A program made the position numbers and the translations under genes. Below the pieces are notes generated by a model. That model was not told where the DNA came from. It was given only the letters and a program-made list of their open reading frames with translations, and ran no database searches. A DNA stretch of 64,000 bases from Pantoea agglomerans (GTDB lineage: Bacteria > Pseudomonadota > Gammaproteobacteria > Enterobacterales > Enterobacteriaceae). This document shows, in pieces, positions 49,315-59,610 of the stretch. How positions within the stretch are numbered: position 1 is the stretch's first letter; each line of letters starts with the position of its first letter. Location of the stretch: positions 2,480,001-2,544,000 of the forward strand of contig NZ_CP083809.1 in the NCBI RefSeq assembly GCF_020149765.1, in the 5' to 3' direction.

Positions 49315-49584
49315 ATGATGACAGACAACCCGGAAGAGGCCATGACCTTCGGTGAACTGCTGGCGCTAATTGCCGATCAACAGCGTCGTCTGACGGTGCT
49401 GGAAAGCGCCTTTTCCAGCCTTACCCTCTGCCTCGACGAACGCGCCGCTCAGCTGCTGGTGCATCACCTGACGCTTGAGGCGCAAAACCAGAACCACGAC
49501 GAACCTCTGCAGCAGCACTTCGCGCGTCTGGCGCTGACGCTGCAAAAGCCTCACAGCGTACAGCCGGCTGAACCCCTGGCCTGA
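49315..49584 (+). CDS. Small helical protein of unknown function (IraP-like layout)
   Basis: An 89-residue protein with Ile/Leu heptads in FGELLALIADQQRRLTVLESAFSSLTLCLDE, predicted coiled coil. Size, N-terminal coiled coil and a central LSxxxxxxLD-like turn recall the RpoS anti-adapter IraP, but I see no clear identity and do not assign it. A strong GGAGG precedes a cluster ATGAAATGATG; I chose 49315 or 49318 (MTDN). It has its own terminator-like hairpin downstream. E. coli has nothing equivalent between dinI and bssS. Confidence 0.7.
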   Translation: MMTDNPEEAMTFGELLALIADQQRRLTVLESAFSSLTLCLDERAAQLLVHHLTLEAQNQNHDEPLQQHFARLALTLQKPHSVQPAEPLA

Positions 49585-49615
49585 TTGCTGGCGACAGGTG
49601 GGCGCATAATAAACT

Positions 49616-49645
49616 GCCTGATGCGTCAGGCATTTTATTTGTTTT
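49616..49645 (+). terminator. Terminator after the small protein
   Basis: GCCTGA / TCAGGC stem with loop TGCG (49616-49631) followed by a T-rich run (ATTTTATTTGTTTT). Confidence 0.65.
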
Positions 49646-49804
49646 AAACGCTTTTTTAACGGCGAATATTTCGCTCACTTTTTGTTCGCCGCACTTTTTA
49701 GTCGGATAGACCGCTTTTTCTGTTATAATTGTCTCGCTACTGGATAAAAAAGCCGCATTGAACCTCATCATGCACTTCGTTTAACGAGTAATAAGGAGGT
49801 TATA

Positions 49805-50062
49805 ATGGACAGTAATCATAAAGACGTTATTCAGACTCACCCGCTGGTGGGCTGGGATATCAGTACTGTAGACAGCTACGACGCTATGATGATCCGTTTG
49901 CATTCGCTCTCCTCGCAGGATCAAAAAGAAGAAGAAGCAGACGTCGGACCGACCTACTGGCTGACAACAGACGTGGCAAGGCAATTTATTTCTATCCTTG
50001 AAGCTGGCATTGCCAAGATCGAATCGGCCGAGCAGATGGAGCGCTATCAGTCCAAACATTAG
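49805..50062 (+). CDS. bssS: Biofilm formation regulator BssS
   Basis: An 85-residue protein nearly identical to E. coli BssS in [26 protein letters not shown] and [23 protein letters not shown]. The middle ([13 protein letters not shown]) is variable. In E. coli it affects biofilm formation through signal uptake; the mechanism is unclear. A strong AAGGAGG site precedes the ATG. It has its own terminator. Confidence 0.96.
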   Translation: MDSNHKDVIQTHPLVGWDISTVDSYDAMMIRLHSLSSQDQKEEEADVGPTYWLTTDVARQFISILEAGIAKIESAEQMERYQSKH

Positions 50063-50079
50063 TCTCCGCCAGATGAACG

Positions 50080-50103
50080 GGCACCCTCAGGGGTGCCTTT
50101 TTC
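50080..50103 (+). terminator. Rho-independent terminator after bssS
   Basis: GGCACCC / GGGTGCC stem with loop TCAG (50080-50097) followed by TTTTTCATTT. Confidence 0.88.
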
Positions 50104-50159
50104 ATTTCTGCTTCTGGTATGCTGCTGGCCGTGTTACGGCTTTCAGGAGTTTCCATTCA

Positions 50160-51278
50160 ATGATTTATGATCTGATCGTGGTGGGCAGCGGGTCCGTTGG
50201 TGCCGCCGCAGGCTTTTACGCCACCCAGGCGGGCCTGTCGGTGCTGATGATCGATTCCAGCCATCCGCCGCATACCCAGGGCGCGCATCACGGCGAAACG
50301 CGCCTGATCCGTCACGCCTATGGCGAAGGCGAACGCTATGTGCCGCTGGTGCTGCGCGCGCAGAAGCTGTGGGATGAGCTGGAAGAGCTGTCCGGCGAAC
50401 GCATTATGCACCGCAGCGGCATTATCAATCTTGCGCCCATTCACTCTGCATTCATCCGCAACGTTATCGACAGCGCGCAGGCCTGGAAGCTGGATGTGCA
50501 GCTGCTGCAGGCGGATGAGGTTCGCCAGCGCTGGCCGCAGATCGGCGTGCCGGACGGCTATATCGGCGTTTTTGAACCGCAGTCCGGCTATCTGAAGTGC
50601 GAGCAGGCGGTACGCAGCTGGATCGCCCTCGCCGAAAAAGCGGGCTGCGCGCAGCTGTTTAACTGCGGCGTATCGCAGATTGGCCGCGACGGCGACCTGC
50701 AGCAGGTGGTGACGGCAGACGGCACTTTCCGCGCGCGCAAGCTGCTGATCAGCGCCGGTACATGGGTCGGTAAGCTGGTGCCGGATCTGCCGCTTAAGCC
50801 GACGCGTAAAGTGTTCGCCTGGTATCAGGCTGACGGGCGCTACAGCGAAAACAATAAGTTTCCCGGCTTTACGGTTGAGATGGAGAACGGCAGCCAATTT
50901 TACGGCTTTCCGGCGGACAACAATGCCCTGAAGGTGGGACGTCACGACGGCGGCCAGCCGATGAGCCAGCCGGAAGATCGCAAACCCTTCGGCAGCTTCG
51001 CCGAAGACGGCAGCGACGCCTTTGCGTTTCTGCGTAAATTTCTGCCTGGGGTGGGGGTCTGTCTGCACGGCGAAGCCTGCAGCTACGACATCAGTCCGGA
51101 TGAAGACTTTATTATCGATACCCTGCCGGGTGAGCCGAACCGGCTGATTATCACCGGCCTGAGCGGACATGGATTTAAGTTCGCCAGCGTACTGGGGGAG
51201 CTGGCGACGGAGTTTGCGCTCGATAAACCCTTTTCGTTTGATCTCACGCCCTTCTCGCTCGCTCGCTTTACCCGCTGA
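50160..51278 (+). CDS. solA: N-methyl-L-tryptophan oxidase SolA
   Basis: A 372-residue flavoenzyme of the monomeric sarcosine oxidase family, the same length as E. coli SolA. The FAD motif [16 protein letters not shown] is at the N-terminus; [21 protein letters not shown] follows near residue 45. The Cys that holds FAD covalently is expected in [21 protein letters not shown], and [10 protein letters not shown] is near the end. It oxidises N-methyl amino acids with O2. The start at 50160 (MIYDLIVV) is preceded by CAGGAG. Confidence 0.96.
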   Translation: MIYDLIVVGSGSVGAAAGFYATQAGLSVLMIDSSHPPHTQGAHHGETRLIRHAYGEGERYVPLVLRAQKLWDELEELSGERIMHRSGIINLAPIHSAFIRNVIDSAQAWKLDVQLLQADEVRQRWPQIGVPDGYIGVFEPQSGYLKCEQAVRSWIALAEKAGCAQLFNCGVSQIGRDGDLQQVVTADGTFRARKLLISAGTWVGKLVPDLPLKPTRKVFAWYQADGRYSENNKFPGFTVEMENGSQFYGFPADNNALKVGRHDGGQPMSQPEDRKPFGSFAEDGSDAFAFLRKFLPGVGVCLHGEACSYDISPDEDFIIDTLPGEPNRLIITGLSGHGFKFASVLGELATEFALDKPFSFDLTPFSLARFTR

Positions 51279-51282
51279 AGCG

Positions 51283-51314
51283 ATAAAAAAGCCTGACGCA
51301 TCTGCGTCAGGCTC
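51283..51314 (-). terminator. Rho-independent terminator between solA and trhO
   Basis: AGCCTGACGCA / TGCGTCAGGCT stem (51291-51314, loop of two) followed on the minus strand by six T, so it ends trhO; it also lies just after solA. Confidence 0.88.
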
Positions 51315-51320
51315 AGAGCG

Positions 51321-52370
51321 TTACTCTTTCTCCGGCGACGGGATCGCCATTGTCAGACGGCCGCGCGACTTATTGAAAATCTTGTTGCCGTTTTCGCGAC
51401 CGGCGCGGCGCGCGCGCTGCTCTTCCGGCGACAGCTGCGACTCTTCCATACAGAGCGGGCTACAGCAGTTGTGAAACTTCTCGGCGCAACTCGGGCACTG
51501 AATAAACAGCAGATGACAGCCGTCATTGACGCAGTTGGTGTGGGTATCGCACGGCGCGCCGCACTGATGGCACTGCGACAGCACATCGTCGGAGATACGC
51601 TCGCCCATCCGCTCATCAAAGACGAAGTTTTTCCCCTTAAAGCGCACCGGCAGGCCCTGCTCGCGGGCGCGGCGCGCATACTCGATAATGCCGCCTTCGA
51701 TATGGTAAACATCCTCGAAACCGTTATGCCGCATCCAGGCGCTCGCCTTCTCGCAGCGAATGCCGCCGGTGCAGTACATAACGATTTTTTTATCTTTCTG
51801 CTCCTGCAGCATCTCCACCGCCATCGGCAGCTGATCGCGGAAGGTATCGGCCGGGATCTCCATCGCCTTGTCGAAACGGCCCACTTCATATTCGTAGTGG
51901 TTGCGCATATCGACGAATACCGCGTCGGGATCGTCCAGCATCGCGTTGACTTCCGCCGCTTTCAGATAGGTGCCGACGTCGCTGGCGTCAAAGCTCTCGT
52001 CCTCAATGCCGTCCGCTACGATGCGGTCACGCACCTTCAGGCGCAGCACCCAGAAAGATTTGCCGTCGTCGTCGAGCGCAATATTCATGCGCAGATTGTC
52101 CAGCGCCGGATCGAAGCCATAGAGAAAGGCTTTCATCTTTTCATAGAGGCTGGCCGGCACGCTGACCTGCGCGTTGATCCCCTCTTTCGCCACGTAGACG
52201 CGGCCAAAGACCTTAAGGTCGGTCAGGCCAAGATAGAGCGCGTCGCGAAAGGCTTTAGGATCGGCGATGTGGAAATATTTGTAGAACGAGACGGTCGTGC
52301 GCGGTTCGGTCTCCGCCAGCATGCGCGCCTTCAGCTCTTTATTGTTAACAAGGTTATGTAACACTGGCAT
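51321..52370 (-). CDS. trhO: tRNA uridine(34) hydroxylase TrhO (rhodanese-like YceA)
   Basis: A 349-residue rhodanese-domain enzyme forming 5-hydroxyuridine at tRNA wobble position 34 with O2. The rhodanese catalytic Cys is in [17 protein letters not shown] near residue 180. The N-terminal acylphosphatase-like part includes [19 protein letters not shown], and the C-terminal Cys-rich zinc-like segment [14 protein letters not shown]. The start at 52370 (MPVLHNLV) matches E. coli; the longer frame is not conserved. Confidence 0.96.
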   Translation of the reverse strand: MPVLHNLVNNKELKARMLAETEPRTTVSFYKYFHIADPKAFRDALYLGLTDLKVFGRVYVAKEGINAQVSVPASLYEKMKAFLYGFDPALDNLRMNIALDDDGKSFWVLRLKVRDRIVADGIEDESFDASDVGTYLKAAEVNAMLDDPDAVFVDMRNHYEYEVGRFDKAMEIPADTFRDQLPMAVEMLQEQKDKKIVMYCTGGIRCEKASAWMRHNGFEDVYHIEGGIIEYARRAREQGLPVRFKGKNFVFDERMGERISDDVLSQCHQCGAPCDTHTNCVNDGCHLLFIQCPSCAEKFHNCCSPLCMEESQLSPEEQRARRAGRENGNKIFNKSRGRLTMAIPSPEKE

Positions 52371-52610
52371 GGTGTTCGTTCCTGTTCGGGATAAAAAATT
52401 GCGCCGCACATGATACAGCAATGCGCCGGGATGCAAAGAAAATTGATCTGGATCGCTTTTTATTGCGCCTTCCGGCGAGGCTATTTCTAAATGGCCGCCT
52501 GGGCAATCGTCCCGCATTTATTTCAGCGCAGACGAAAAGCTGGCACAATAGGGGAAAATCAACGAGATATTGACGCCCTCAGGCGCATTACGCAGGATAA
52601 GCTTTTTCAT

Positions 52611-53534
52611 ATGACTCAACTGCCGCAATTTTCCCGAGAACTCCTTCATCCCCGTTACTGGCTGACCTGGCTGGGCATCGCGTTTCTCTATCTGCTGGTG
52701 CTCCTGCCCTACCCGCTGCTCTATGTGCTGGGCTGCGGATTAGGGCGTATTGCGATGCGCTTTCTGAAACGCCGCGTCGCCATCGCCCAGCGCAATCTGG
52801 AGCTCTGCTTTCCCGATATGCCCGCCAGCGAACGTGAAGCGATGGTAAAGCATAACTTCGAGTCGGTCGGCATGGGGCTGATTGAAACCGGCATGGCGTG
52901 GTTCTGGCCCGACTGGCGCGTTAAGAAGTGGTTCGATGTTTCCGGCCTTGAGCATATACAAAAAGCCAAAGATGAGCAGCGCGGCGTGCTGCTGATTGGC
53001 ATGCATTTTCTGACGCTGGAGCTGGGGGCGCGTATTTTCGGCATCTACAATCCCGGTATCGGCGTCTATCGCCCCAACGACAACAAGCTGATCGACTGGC
53101 TGCAGACCTGGGGCCGGATGCGCTCCAATAAAAGCATGCTGGATCGCAAAGACCTGAAGGGCATGATCCGCGCGCTGAAAAACGGCGATATTATCTGGTA
53201 CGCGCCCGATCACGACTACGGCCCGCGCAGCAGCGTATTCGTGCCTTTCTTCGCGGTAGAGAAAGCGGCCACCACCGTAGGTACCTACCTGCTGATCCGC
53301 AGCGGCAAGCCCCACGTGGTGCCCTTTGTGCCGCGCCGCCTGCCGCACGGCCGCGGCTACCAGATGCTGATCCTGCCCGACGTCAGCGAGCAGATCCCGC
53401 TCGACAGCGACGTCGCCACCGCCGCGCAGATGAACAAAGTGGTGGAAGAAGGCGTTCTGCTGGCACCCGAGCAATATATGTGGCTGCACCGCCGCTTCAA
53501 AACTCGTCCCGAAGGCGAGCCTTCGCGCTACTAA
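52611..53534 (+). CDS. lpxL: Lipid A lauroyltransferase LpxL
   Basis: A 307-residue inner-membrane acyltransferase that adds laurate to Kdo2-lipid IVA. One N-terminal transmembrane segment ([26 protein letters not shown]) is followed by the catalytic HX4E motif [15 protein letters not shown] near residue 130. [32 protein letters not shown] and the C-terminal [15 protein letters not shown] are conserved. The start at 52611 gives [12 protein letters not shown] as in E. coli. It is divergent from trhO. Confidence 0.96.
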   Translation: MTQLPQFSRELLHPRYWLTWLGIAFLYLLVLLPYPLLYVLGCGLGRIAMRFLKRRVAIAQRNLELCFPDMPASEREAMVKHNFESVGMGLIETGMAWFWPDWRVKKWFDVSGLEHIQKAKDEQRGVLLIGMHFLTLELGARIFGIYNPGIGVYRPNDNKLIDWLQTWGRMRSNKSMLDRKDLKGMIRALKNGDIIWYAPDHDYGPRSSVFVPFFAVEKAATTVGTYLLIRSGKPHVVPFVPRRLPHGRGYQMLILPDVSEQIPLDSDVATAAQMNKVVEEGVLLAPEQYMWLHRRFKTRPEGEPSRY

Positions 53535-53539
53535 CCTGC

Positions 53540-53569
53540 CGCGAGCGGGTGCCTCGCCGCCCGCTCGCG
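53540..53569. repeat. Inverted repeat after lpxL
   Basis: CGCGAGCGGG / CCCGCTCGCG, a perfect 10-bp stem with a 10-nt loop just past the lpxL stop. No T-run follows, so it may act as an mRNA-end structure more than a strong terminator. Confidence 0.6.
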
Positions 53570-54094
53570 TTAAGCATAACGGCCACTTACGCTTACCGCG
53601 CCAGCAATTTTTGCTCAACCTGCTGTTTTATAAAGATAAAATTATTAATACCTGATGGTAAGGTCCGCCCAGAACTAAAGTCGGGCTTGTGCTAATTTAC
53701 CGCTGATAATTATTGTTCATGCCCGCTAAATTAATTATGGGGAAAAGTGAGCCATAGCGCTTAATATGGCTAATAAGCCGCTGGAAAATTAATGTTTGCG
53801 ATTTTTCTTAACTGGATCTGATTTATATTGAATCCAGGTCTTTTCTTATTTCTTCAGTGACGATTCTTTGCTTTAGCTTATGTATCCAGCAAAATTAACT
53901 TATTTTACAAGGAATTGTCTGATTAGACCTCTGGCATATACTCAATACAACAAATATTTTACTTCTTTATACTTTTATGGAATTTGAACATTTTGATACA
54001 TCTCGGTAATTTCGGTCGTGACGGTTAATAATTTAACTGCCCTTCTAAAAATATAAAAAGATTACACACAGCAAACCTCTAGCAGGAACATAAA
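53570..54094. other. AT-rich intergenic region upstream of the unrecognised Cys/His protein
   Basis: About 525 nt with base composition much richer in A/T than the neighbours. No credible gene was found. A weak inverted repeat CTGGAT / ATCCAG at 53812-53837 is followed by T-rich sequence. The rest presumably holds the promoter of the gene at 54095. E. coli has mdtG near this point. Confidence 0.5.
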
Positions 54095-54361
54095 ATGAAT
54101 AAAGGCATTTATTACTACGTGACAATCAGTACCGATCAGGATAATTATCATTATTTACACCGCAAAGAGTGTAAACGTATGCCGGATAAAGAAGACATCG
54201 TATTTATCGGCACGTTATATAATTTGAATCAGGCATTATCTATTGCGCGAATTAATTTTAAAAAGGTTAAACCCTGTATTAAGTGCTGTATTCGCTATGC
54301 GGCGCCCGTTATGCGCGAAACGGTGCGGCCGGTGCTTCACTTCCCGCAAAAATCGCTCTAA
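54095..54361 (+). CDS. Small Cys/His-containing protein of unknown function
   Basis: An 88-residue, AT-rich gene. The protein has a pattern of possible metal ligands: YHYLHRKECKRMP near residue 20-32 and VKPCIKCCIRY near 59-68, that is H-x3-C ... C-x2-CC. I recall similar small proteins with spaced HxxxC and CxxC pairs, but I cannot name a family. Codon use and composition differ from neighbours, suggesting transfer. AGGAAC lies before the ATG. It has no signal peptide. Confidence 0.65.
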   Translation: MNKGIYYYVTISTDQDNYHYLHRKECKRMPDKEDIVFIGTLYNLNQALSIARINFKKVKPCIKCCIRYAAPVMRETVRPVLHFPQKSL

Positions 54362-54472
54362 TCGGGTACGGCGGGACGACTTTCTCGCCCGCCGTCTCTT
54401 TTTCACGCTTTCTCCTGAAAATTTTCGTCTATCCTTCTCTGACATCCCGTTAATGAGGCAAGGAGAAGAGTA

Positions 54473-54871
54473 ATGAGCATGTTCAGCACCTTAGAAGAAG
54501 CCATCGAGGCTGCGCGTGAAGAGTTTCTCGCCGATCATCCCGACATTGATGAAGAGGATGCCAGCATTAGTCAGTTTGGCCTGCAAAAGTATGTTATGCA
54601 GGATGGCGATATTATGTGGCAGGCAGAGTTCTTTGAAGAGGAAGGCGAGAGCGGCGAATGTCTGCCGATCCGCAGCGGCGAGGCGGCGCAGGCGATATTT
54701 GACGGCGATTTCGACGAGGTCGAGCTGCGCCAGGAGTGGTTAGCCGAAAATACGCTGCACGAATGGGACGAGGGCGAGTTTCAGCTTGAGCCGCCGCTCG
54801 ACAGCGAAGAAGGCGAAGCAGCGGCGCAAGAGTGGGAAGATGACAACAGCGAGTCCGACCGTCTGCTCTGA
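54473..54871 (+). CDS. mysB: Acidic protein MysB (MsyB)
   Basis: A 132-residue, very acidic protein. N-terminal TLEEAIEAAREEFLADHPDIDEEDA and QKYVMQDGDIMWQAEFFEEEGE, then ENTLHEWDEGEFQLEPPLDSEEG are close to E. coli MsyB. In E. coli it suppresses protein-export defects when overexpressed; its normal role is unclear. Its stop codon abuts that of the convergent yceK with no base between them. Confidence 0.95.
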   Translation: MSMFSTLEEAIEAAREEFLADHPDIDEEDASISQFGLQKYVMQDGDIMWQAEFFEEEGESGECLPIRSGEAAQAIFDGDFDEVELRQEWLAENTLHEWDEGEFQLEPPLDSEEGEAAAQEWEDDNSESDRLL

Positions 54872-55111
54872 TTACTCATAGGGTCCGTGGTGGGCATCAA
54901 CCGGCAGCAGCATGGTGTCCACCACCAGCGACAGCGGCAGATCGAGAATGGTCAGAACGCGCCATGGACCGTCGCGTACATCCCACTGCACGCCAGGATA
55001 GTATTGATTGCCGTGCCCCTGTCCGGGCACGGCGCGACTAATAATACTGCCGCAGCCGCTTAATATCAGCGCCATCAGCGCGACCATCACCATTTTCAGC
55101 AAACTTTTCAC
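54872..55111 (-). CDS. yceK: Lipoprotein YceK (DUF1375)
   Basis: A 79-residue lipoprotein. Signal peptide MKSLLKMVMVALMALILSGC with lipobox LSGC, then CGSIISRAVPGQGH and the DUF1375 motif LTILDLPLSLVVDTMLLPVD. Function unknown. It lies between opgH and mysB, as in E. coli, and converges with mysB. Confidence 0.94.
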   Translation of the reverse strand: MKSLLKMVMVALMALILSGCGSIISRAVPGQGHGNQYYPGVQWDVRDGPWRVLTILDLPLSLVVDTMLLPVDAHHGPYE

Positions 55112-55213
55112 TCGCGATACTCATTTCAGCCAGCAGCTATTGTAGATAATGGCGCGGGTATTTTATCGCCGTGTTACGCCACCAAAGCGTAATAGTATCG
55201 TTAAATAGCGCGC

Positions 55214-55241
55214 ATAAAAAAAGCGGCATTGCTGCCGCTTT
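55214..55241 (-). terminator. Rho-independent terminator after opgH
   Basis: AAGCGGCA / TGCCGCTT stem (55221-55240, loop TTGC) followed on the minus strand by seven T; 14 nt past the opgH stop. Confidence 0.9.
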
Positions 55242-55254
55242 ACGTTTGTGCAGG

Positions 55255-57810
55255 TTAGCCCGCCTGAGGCGGCAGCGCCAGCGGATTGAGCGCCAGCTTC
55301 TGATAGCTCTCTACCCACTGATGATACTTGTCGCCGTTCTCCCACAGGCGCGAGTGAACGCGCGCCAGCACCACCGGGTCGCTGATCAGCTGCAGACGCT
55401 GTTCGCGGTTCAGCTTCTCAGGGAGATCGCTCAGCGCCTGATCGACGCGGCGGTCGCGCGCGTAATCGAGCAGCTGGCTCTGTCTGTGACGCGATGTCGC
55501 CAGCGCGGTCGCCAGCGCGTTAAACGCCGGATGGAACAGCGCGTGCATAAAGCCGTGCTTCAGGGCGCGCTCGCGGTTGATCTGCAGGTAGCGATCGGTA
55601 TCCACCAGCTCTTTCGGCGGCTCGTACTCTTCCGGGATCAGGAACAGCTTCGCGCGCTTGCTCTTCAGACCGACCGTCGCGCGGCTCGACATCACCGAAA
55701 CAAACGGCGACAGGATCAGCGAGAAGACGATCGGTGCCAGCCACCACAGGAAGTTAAGGTCCAGCACGCCCATGCCCACCGCCCAGACGATGCCGAGCAG
55801 CATCTGCGAGCCGTGACGACGGAAGGCTTCGCTCCACGGCGTCGCGTCATCGTCGCGCTGCGGCGAGTTCCACACCACTTCCCAGCCCAGGAAGGCGCTG
55901 ACAACAAACACGGTATGGAACAGCATACGCACCGGCGCCAGCAGCACGGAGAAAAGCATCTCCAGCAGCAGCGAAATAAACAGCCGGAACGCGCCGCCGT
56001 AAGGCTTCGCCCCTTTGAACCAGATCAGCACGACGCTGAGCAGCTTCGGCAGGAACAGCAGCACCAGCGTCGTGGAGAAGAGCGCGATCGCCAGCTCAGG
56101 ACGCCACTGCGGCCAGACCGGGAAAAGCTGCCTCGGCTGCAGGAAGTAGGTCGGCTCCATCAGCGTATGCACCACCTGCAGTGCGGTGGAGAGCGCCAGG
56201 AACATAAACCAGAGCGGCGCTGAGAGATAGGACATTACGCCGGTCAGGAACACCGCGCGGTGCACCGGGTGCATGCCTTTCACCAGGAACAGGCGGAAGT
56301 TCATCAGGTTACCGTGACACCAGCGGCGGTCGCGCTTCAGCTCGTCCAGCAGGTTCGGCGGCAGCTCCTCATAGGACCCCGGCAGATCGTAGGCGATCCA
56401 GACGCCCCAGCCGGCGCGACGCATCAGCGCCGCCTCGACGAAGTCGTGCGACAGGATCGATCCCGCGAAGGAGCCTTCACCCGGCAGCGGCGCCAGCGCG
56501 CAGTGCTCGATAAAGGGCTTCACGCGGATAATAGCGTTATGGCCCCAGTAGTGCGACTCGCCAAGCTGCCAGAAGTGCAAACCGGCGGTAAAGAGCGGAC
56601 CGTAAACGCGCGTGGCGAACTGCTGACAGCGCGCGTAGAGCGTGTCCATGCCTGACGCCTTCGGCGACGACTGGATAATACCGGCATTGGGGTTCGCTTC
56701 CATCATGCGCACCAGGCCGGTAAGACATTCGCCGCTCATTACGCTGTCCGCGTCCAGCACCACCATGTAGCTGTAGTTGCTGCCCCAGCGACGGCAGAAG
56801 TCGTCGATGTTGCCGCTTTTACGCTTCACGCGGCGACGGCGACGGCGGTAGAAGATTTTGCCGGCCCCGCCAACGTCGCGCACCAGCTCCATCCAGGCCT
56901 TCTGCTCCGCAATGGCGATATCGGGATCGTAGCTGTCGCTCAGCACGTAGACGTCAAAGTGCTCCGCGTTACCGGTGCGCGCGACCGATTCCCAGGTGGC
57001 GCGCAGGCCCGCGAAGACGCGTTCCACATCCTCGTTACAGATCGGCATAATCAGCGCGGTGCGATGCGCCGGATTAAGCGGCTCATCGCCCACCGTCGAG
57101 TAGGAGATGCTGTACTTGTCGCGGCCAATCAGCAGCTGCAGGAAGCCCATCAGCGCGGTCCAGAAGCCCGCCGAAACCCAGCAGAACAGAATGGCGAACA
57201 GGAACAGAATGCCGGTCTGCAGTACATAGGGCAGGATCTGCATTACCGACTGTTGCCAGTTCTGGTTCAGCATCTCCATCGGGTCGAGCAGCGTCCAGCC
57301 CTGATAAGGCAGGATGGTTTTCATGTACCAGGTGGCGATCACCGTCTGGAACAGGGTAAGGATCAGCAGCACATAGCGGCGGATAGAGCCGACGTGACGC
57401 CACTTCTCCTCGGCGCGCTGCTCTTCCGCCGTCGCGTAGCGATGGGTCAGCTTTTCGCCGCGCAGCGAACGCCAGGCGCGCACCAGCGGGTTAGTCCGCC
57501 AGGCTTCCGGGAACATCAGCGAGCGCTTAACCTTCGGCATCGCCTTCAGCGTGGTGCGATCGAGATAATCTTTACCGAACTGCTCGCCATTAGCCAGCGA
57601 GTCCGGCCACGCCATTTTGACGCGGGCAGAGACCGACTTGAGCGGCGCATCGTCAGGACGATCGCTGGCGGCTACATCCTGGCCAAGCGTATCGTGTATG
57701 AAGTGAAACGCCTCGGCGTGTTGCAGCGAGGCGCTTAACCGGGCCTTCCCTGCCGCATCCAGCGGCAGGGCTTCCACGTAGTTTTCAGGAATAAATGTCG
57801 GATTATTCAT
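55255..57810 (-). CDS. opgH: Glucans biosynthesis glucosyltransferase OpgH (MdoH)
   Basis: An 851-residue inner-membrane GT2 glucosyltransferase making the beta-1,2 backbone of osmoregulated periplasmic glucans from UDP-glucose. The first transmembrane segments lie near 140 and 195. The cytoplasmic GT2 domain has [21 protein letters not shown], the metal site [14 protein letters not shown], and the [10 protein letters not shown] motif equivalent to QxxRW. Further membrane helices follow. It overlaps opgG by 8 nt, the usual coupled pair. Confidence 0.97.
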   Translation of the reverse strand: MNNPTFIPENYVEALPLDAAGKARLSASLQHAEAFHFIHDTLGQDVAASDRPDDAPLKSVSARVKMAWPDSLANGEQFGKDYLDRTTLKAMPKVKRSLMFPEAWRTNPLVRAWRSLRGEKLTHRYATAEEQRAEEKWRHVGSIRRYVLLILTLFQTVIATWYMKTILPYQGWTLLDPMEMLNQNWQQSVMQILPYVLQTGILFLFAILFCWVSAGFWTALMGFLQLLIGRDKYSISYSTVGDEPLNPAHRTALIMPICNEDVERVFAGLRATWESVARTGNAEHFDVYVLSDSYDPDIAIAEQKAWMELVRDVGGAGKIFYRRRRRRVKRKSGNIDDFCRRWGSNYSYMVVLDADSVMSGECLTGLVRMMEANPNAGIIQSSPKASGMDTLYARCQQFATRVYGPLFTAGLHFWQLGESHYWGHNAIIRVKPFIEHCALAPLPGEGSFAGSILSHDFVEAALMRRAGWGVWIAYDLPGSYEELPPNLLDELKRDRRWCHGNLMNFRLFLVKGMHPVHRAVFLTGVMSYLSAPLWFMFLALSTALQVVHTLMEPTYFLQPRQLFPVWPQWRPELAIALFSTTLVLLFLPKLLSVVLIWFKGAKPYGGAFRLFISLLLEMLFSVLLAPVRMLFHTVFVVSAFLGWEVVWNSPQRDDDATPWSEAFRRHGSQMLLGIVWAVGMGVLDLNFLWWLAPIVFSLILSPFVSVMSSRATVGLKSKRAKLFLIPEEYEPPKELVDTDRYLQINRERALKHGFMHALFHPAFNALATALATSRHRQSQLLDYARDRRVDQALSDLPEKLNREQRLQLISDPVVLARVHSRLWENGDKYHQWVESYQKLALNPLALPPQAG

Positions 57811-59341
57811 TGGCAGGTAACTGATAGCTCCAGGTTTCCGTCAATGTCTTGTCGCCGCTAACCAGCGCGGCGCGCATTTCGGTAGGCTGTTTGTTATCTT
57901 TAACGCGCAGACGCAGCACCAGACGCCAGCCTTTGGCGACCGGGTTATAGCGTACGCTCTGCTCAACCACTTCGCCGTTATCGCCCACGCTGACCTGCGG
58001 CGCGACCTGGCTGTTAGCCGGCATCTCGCTCATCGCTTTACCAACGAAATCGATGGTAAAGGCGATCGAACCATCCGGCTGACGCACCAGATTGGACTGC
58101 TTCACGTCACCCGCCGAACGCAGCGTGTTTTTCACCCAGGCGATATCGTCAGAGTGAAGCTGGCTCTCGTCGCGCGTAAAGTGCAGGCGATAGCTGAAGT
58201 TCATCGCTTTGCCCGGATCCGGCAGATTCTCCGGCGTCCAGAAGGCGACGATATTGTCGTTGGTTTCATCCGCAGTCGGGATTTCCACCAGCTCGACGCG
58301 GCCTTTGCCCCAGTCGCCCATCGGTTCAACCCAGCCGCTCGGACGCATGTCGTAACGATCGTCGAGATCCTGGTAGCGGTTAAAGTCGCGGCTGCGCTGC
58401 AGCAGGCCGAAGCCTTTCGGGCTTTCGATAGTGTAGGTGCTCACCGCCAGATGGCGCGGGTTATTGAGCGGCCGCCAGATCCATTCGCCGTTGCCGTTGT
58501 GAATCGACAGACCGTCAGAGTCATGCAGCTCCGGACGGAAGTTGGTCACCGGCGAAGGCTGGTTGGCGCCGAACAGGAACATACTGGTCAGCGGCGCGAC
58601 GCCAAGCTTGCCAACTTTGTCGCGCAGATAGACTTTCGACTGCACGTCAACCGTGGTCTCTTTGCCCGGATGCACGGTAAAGCGGTAGGCGCCTGTGGCA
58701 CGCGGCGAGTCGAGCAGCGCATAGATCACCAGCTGCTTGTCCTGCGGCTTAGGCCGCTGGATCCAGAACTCCTTAAAGCGCGGAAACTCTTCCCCGGACG
58801 GCAGCGCCGTGTCGATAGCCAGACCGCGCGCGGAGAGGCCATAAACCTGATCTGCCCCAATAACGCGGAAATAGCTCGCTCCCAGGAAGCTGGTGATTTC
58901 ATCATCTTTTTTATCGCGCGAGTTCAGCGGATAAAGCACTTTGAAACCGGCGAACCCTAAATTTTTCACCGAGTCGGCGTCGTGCTTGACGTTGCCGAAG
59001 TTGAAATAGTCAGGGCTGTATTTGATTTCGCGCACCGCGTTGGCCGCCACTTCGTTGATTTTTACCGGCGTGTCGAAATACATGCCCTGGTGGTAAAACT
59101 CAAGCCTGAACGGCGTACGCAGTTTGCCCCAGTACGCTTTATCGTGGTTAAACTGGATCTGCTGATAGTCAGCAAATTTCATTTCACGAAACTGAGAGGG
59201 TAAATTGCTCTTAGGCGCCTCAAAACTTTTCCCTGCCAGCGTTTTGGCTTCTTTTGCGACATCATCAAGGTTAAACGCCCAGCTATTATTGGCGTACATC
59301 GCCAGCAGAACTGCCGCGCCAAGCCAGCGCATCTTCATCAT
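57803..59341 (-). CDS. opgG: Periplasmic glucan biosynthesis protein OpgG (MdoG)
   Basis: A 512-residue periplasmic beta-sandwich protein. Signal peptide [22 protein letters not shown], then [26 protein letters not shown]. The long region [17 protein letters not shown] and [31 protein letters not shown] is close to E. coli OpgG (511 aa). It works with OpgH on glucan chain structure and release. The start at 59341 is preceded by AAGGCGGA; the frame extends ten residues further without conservation. Confidence 0.97.
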   Translation of the reverse strand: MMKMRWLGAAVLLAMYANNSWAFNLDDVAKEAKTLAGKSFEAPKSNLPSQFREMKFADYQQIQFNHDKAYWGKLRTPFRLEFYHQGMYFDTPVKINEVAANAVREIKYSPDYFNFGNVKHDADSVKNLGFAGFKVLYPLNSRDKKDDEITSFLGASYFRVIGADQVYGLSARGLAIDTALPSGEEFPRFKEFWIQRPKPQDKQLVIYALLDSPRATGAYRFTVHPGKETTVDVQSKVYLRDKVGKLGVAPLTSMFLFGANQPSPVTNFRPELHDSDGLSIHNGNGEWIWRPLNNPRHLAVSTYTIESPKGFGLLQRSRDFNRYQDLDDRYDMRPSGWVEPMGDWGKGRVELVEIPTADETNDNIVAFWTPENLPDPGKAMNFSYRLHFTRDESQLHSDDIAWVKNTLRSAGDVKQSNLVRQPDGSIAFTIDFVGKAMSEMPANSQVAPQVSVGDNGEVVEQSVRYNPVAKGWRLVLRLRVKDNKQPTEMRAALVSGDKTLTETWSYQLPANE

Positions 59342-59610
59342 TCCGCCTTTTTTTTCTACATTAATCAGCACATCCCCCCCTTTCGTGTGCCAAGTACAAA
59401 CCCATTTATCTTAAAGGATTATTCGCTTTTCCGACAGCATATCCAAAAGAATGTTCCACGGTTTCGTCAGGACTACGCCTGCTTTTAGGACAATTAAACG
59501 TTCCAGAATCAACTGATAGTATACGCTGTTTACAGCGGGTAAAATTTCCCTCCGGCATAAACCAGTTTCAGGGTGAAACTGGCCGCAACGTGCTAACAAA
59601 CTGGAACTTT

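Noticed and set aside
51321..52517. Long trhO frame of 398 codons
   Set aside because: The N-terminal extension lacks conservation; MPVLHNLV at 52370 matches the known start.
53480..53695. 71-codon plus-strand frame after lpxL
   Set aside because: Overlaps the lpxL 3' end out of frame, no ribosome-binding site or motif.
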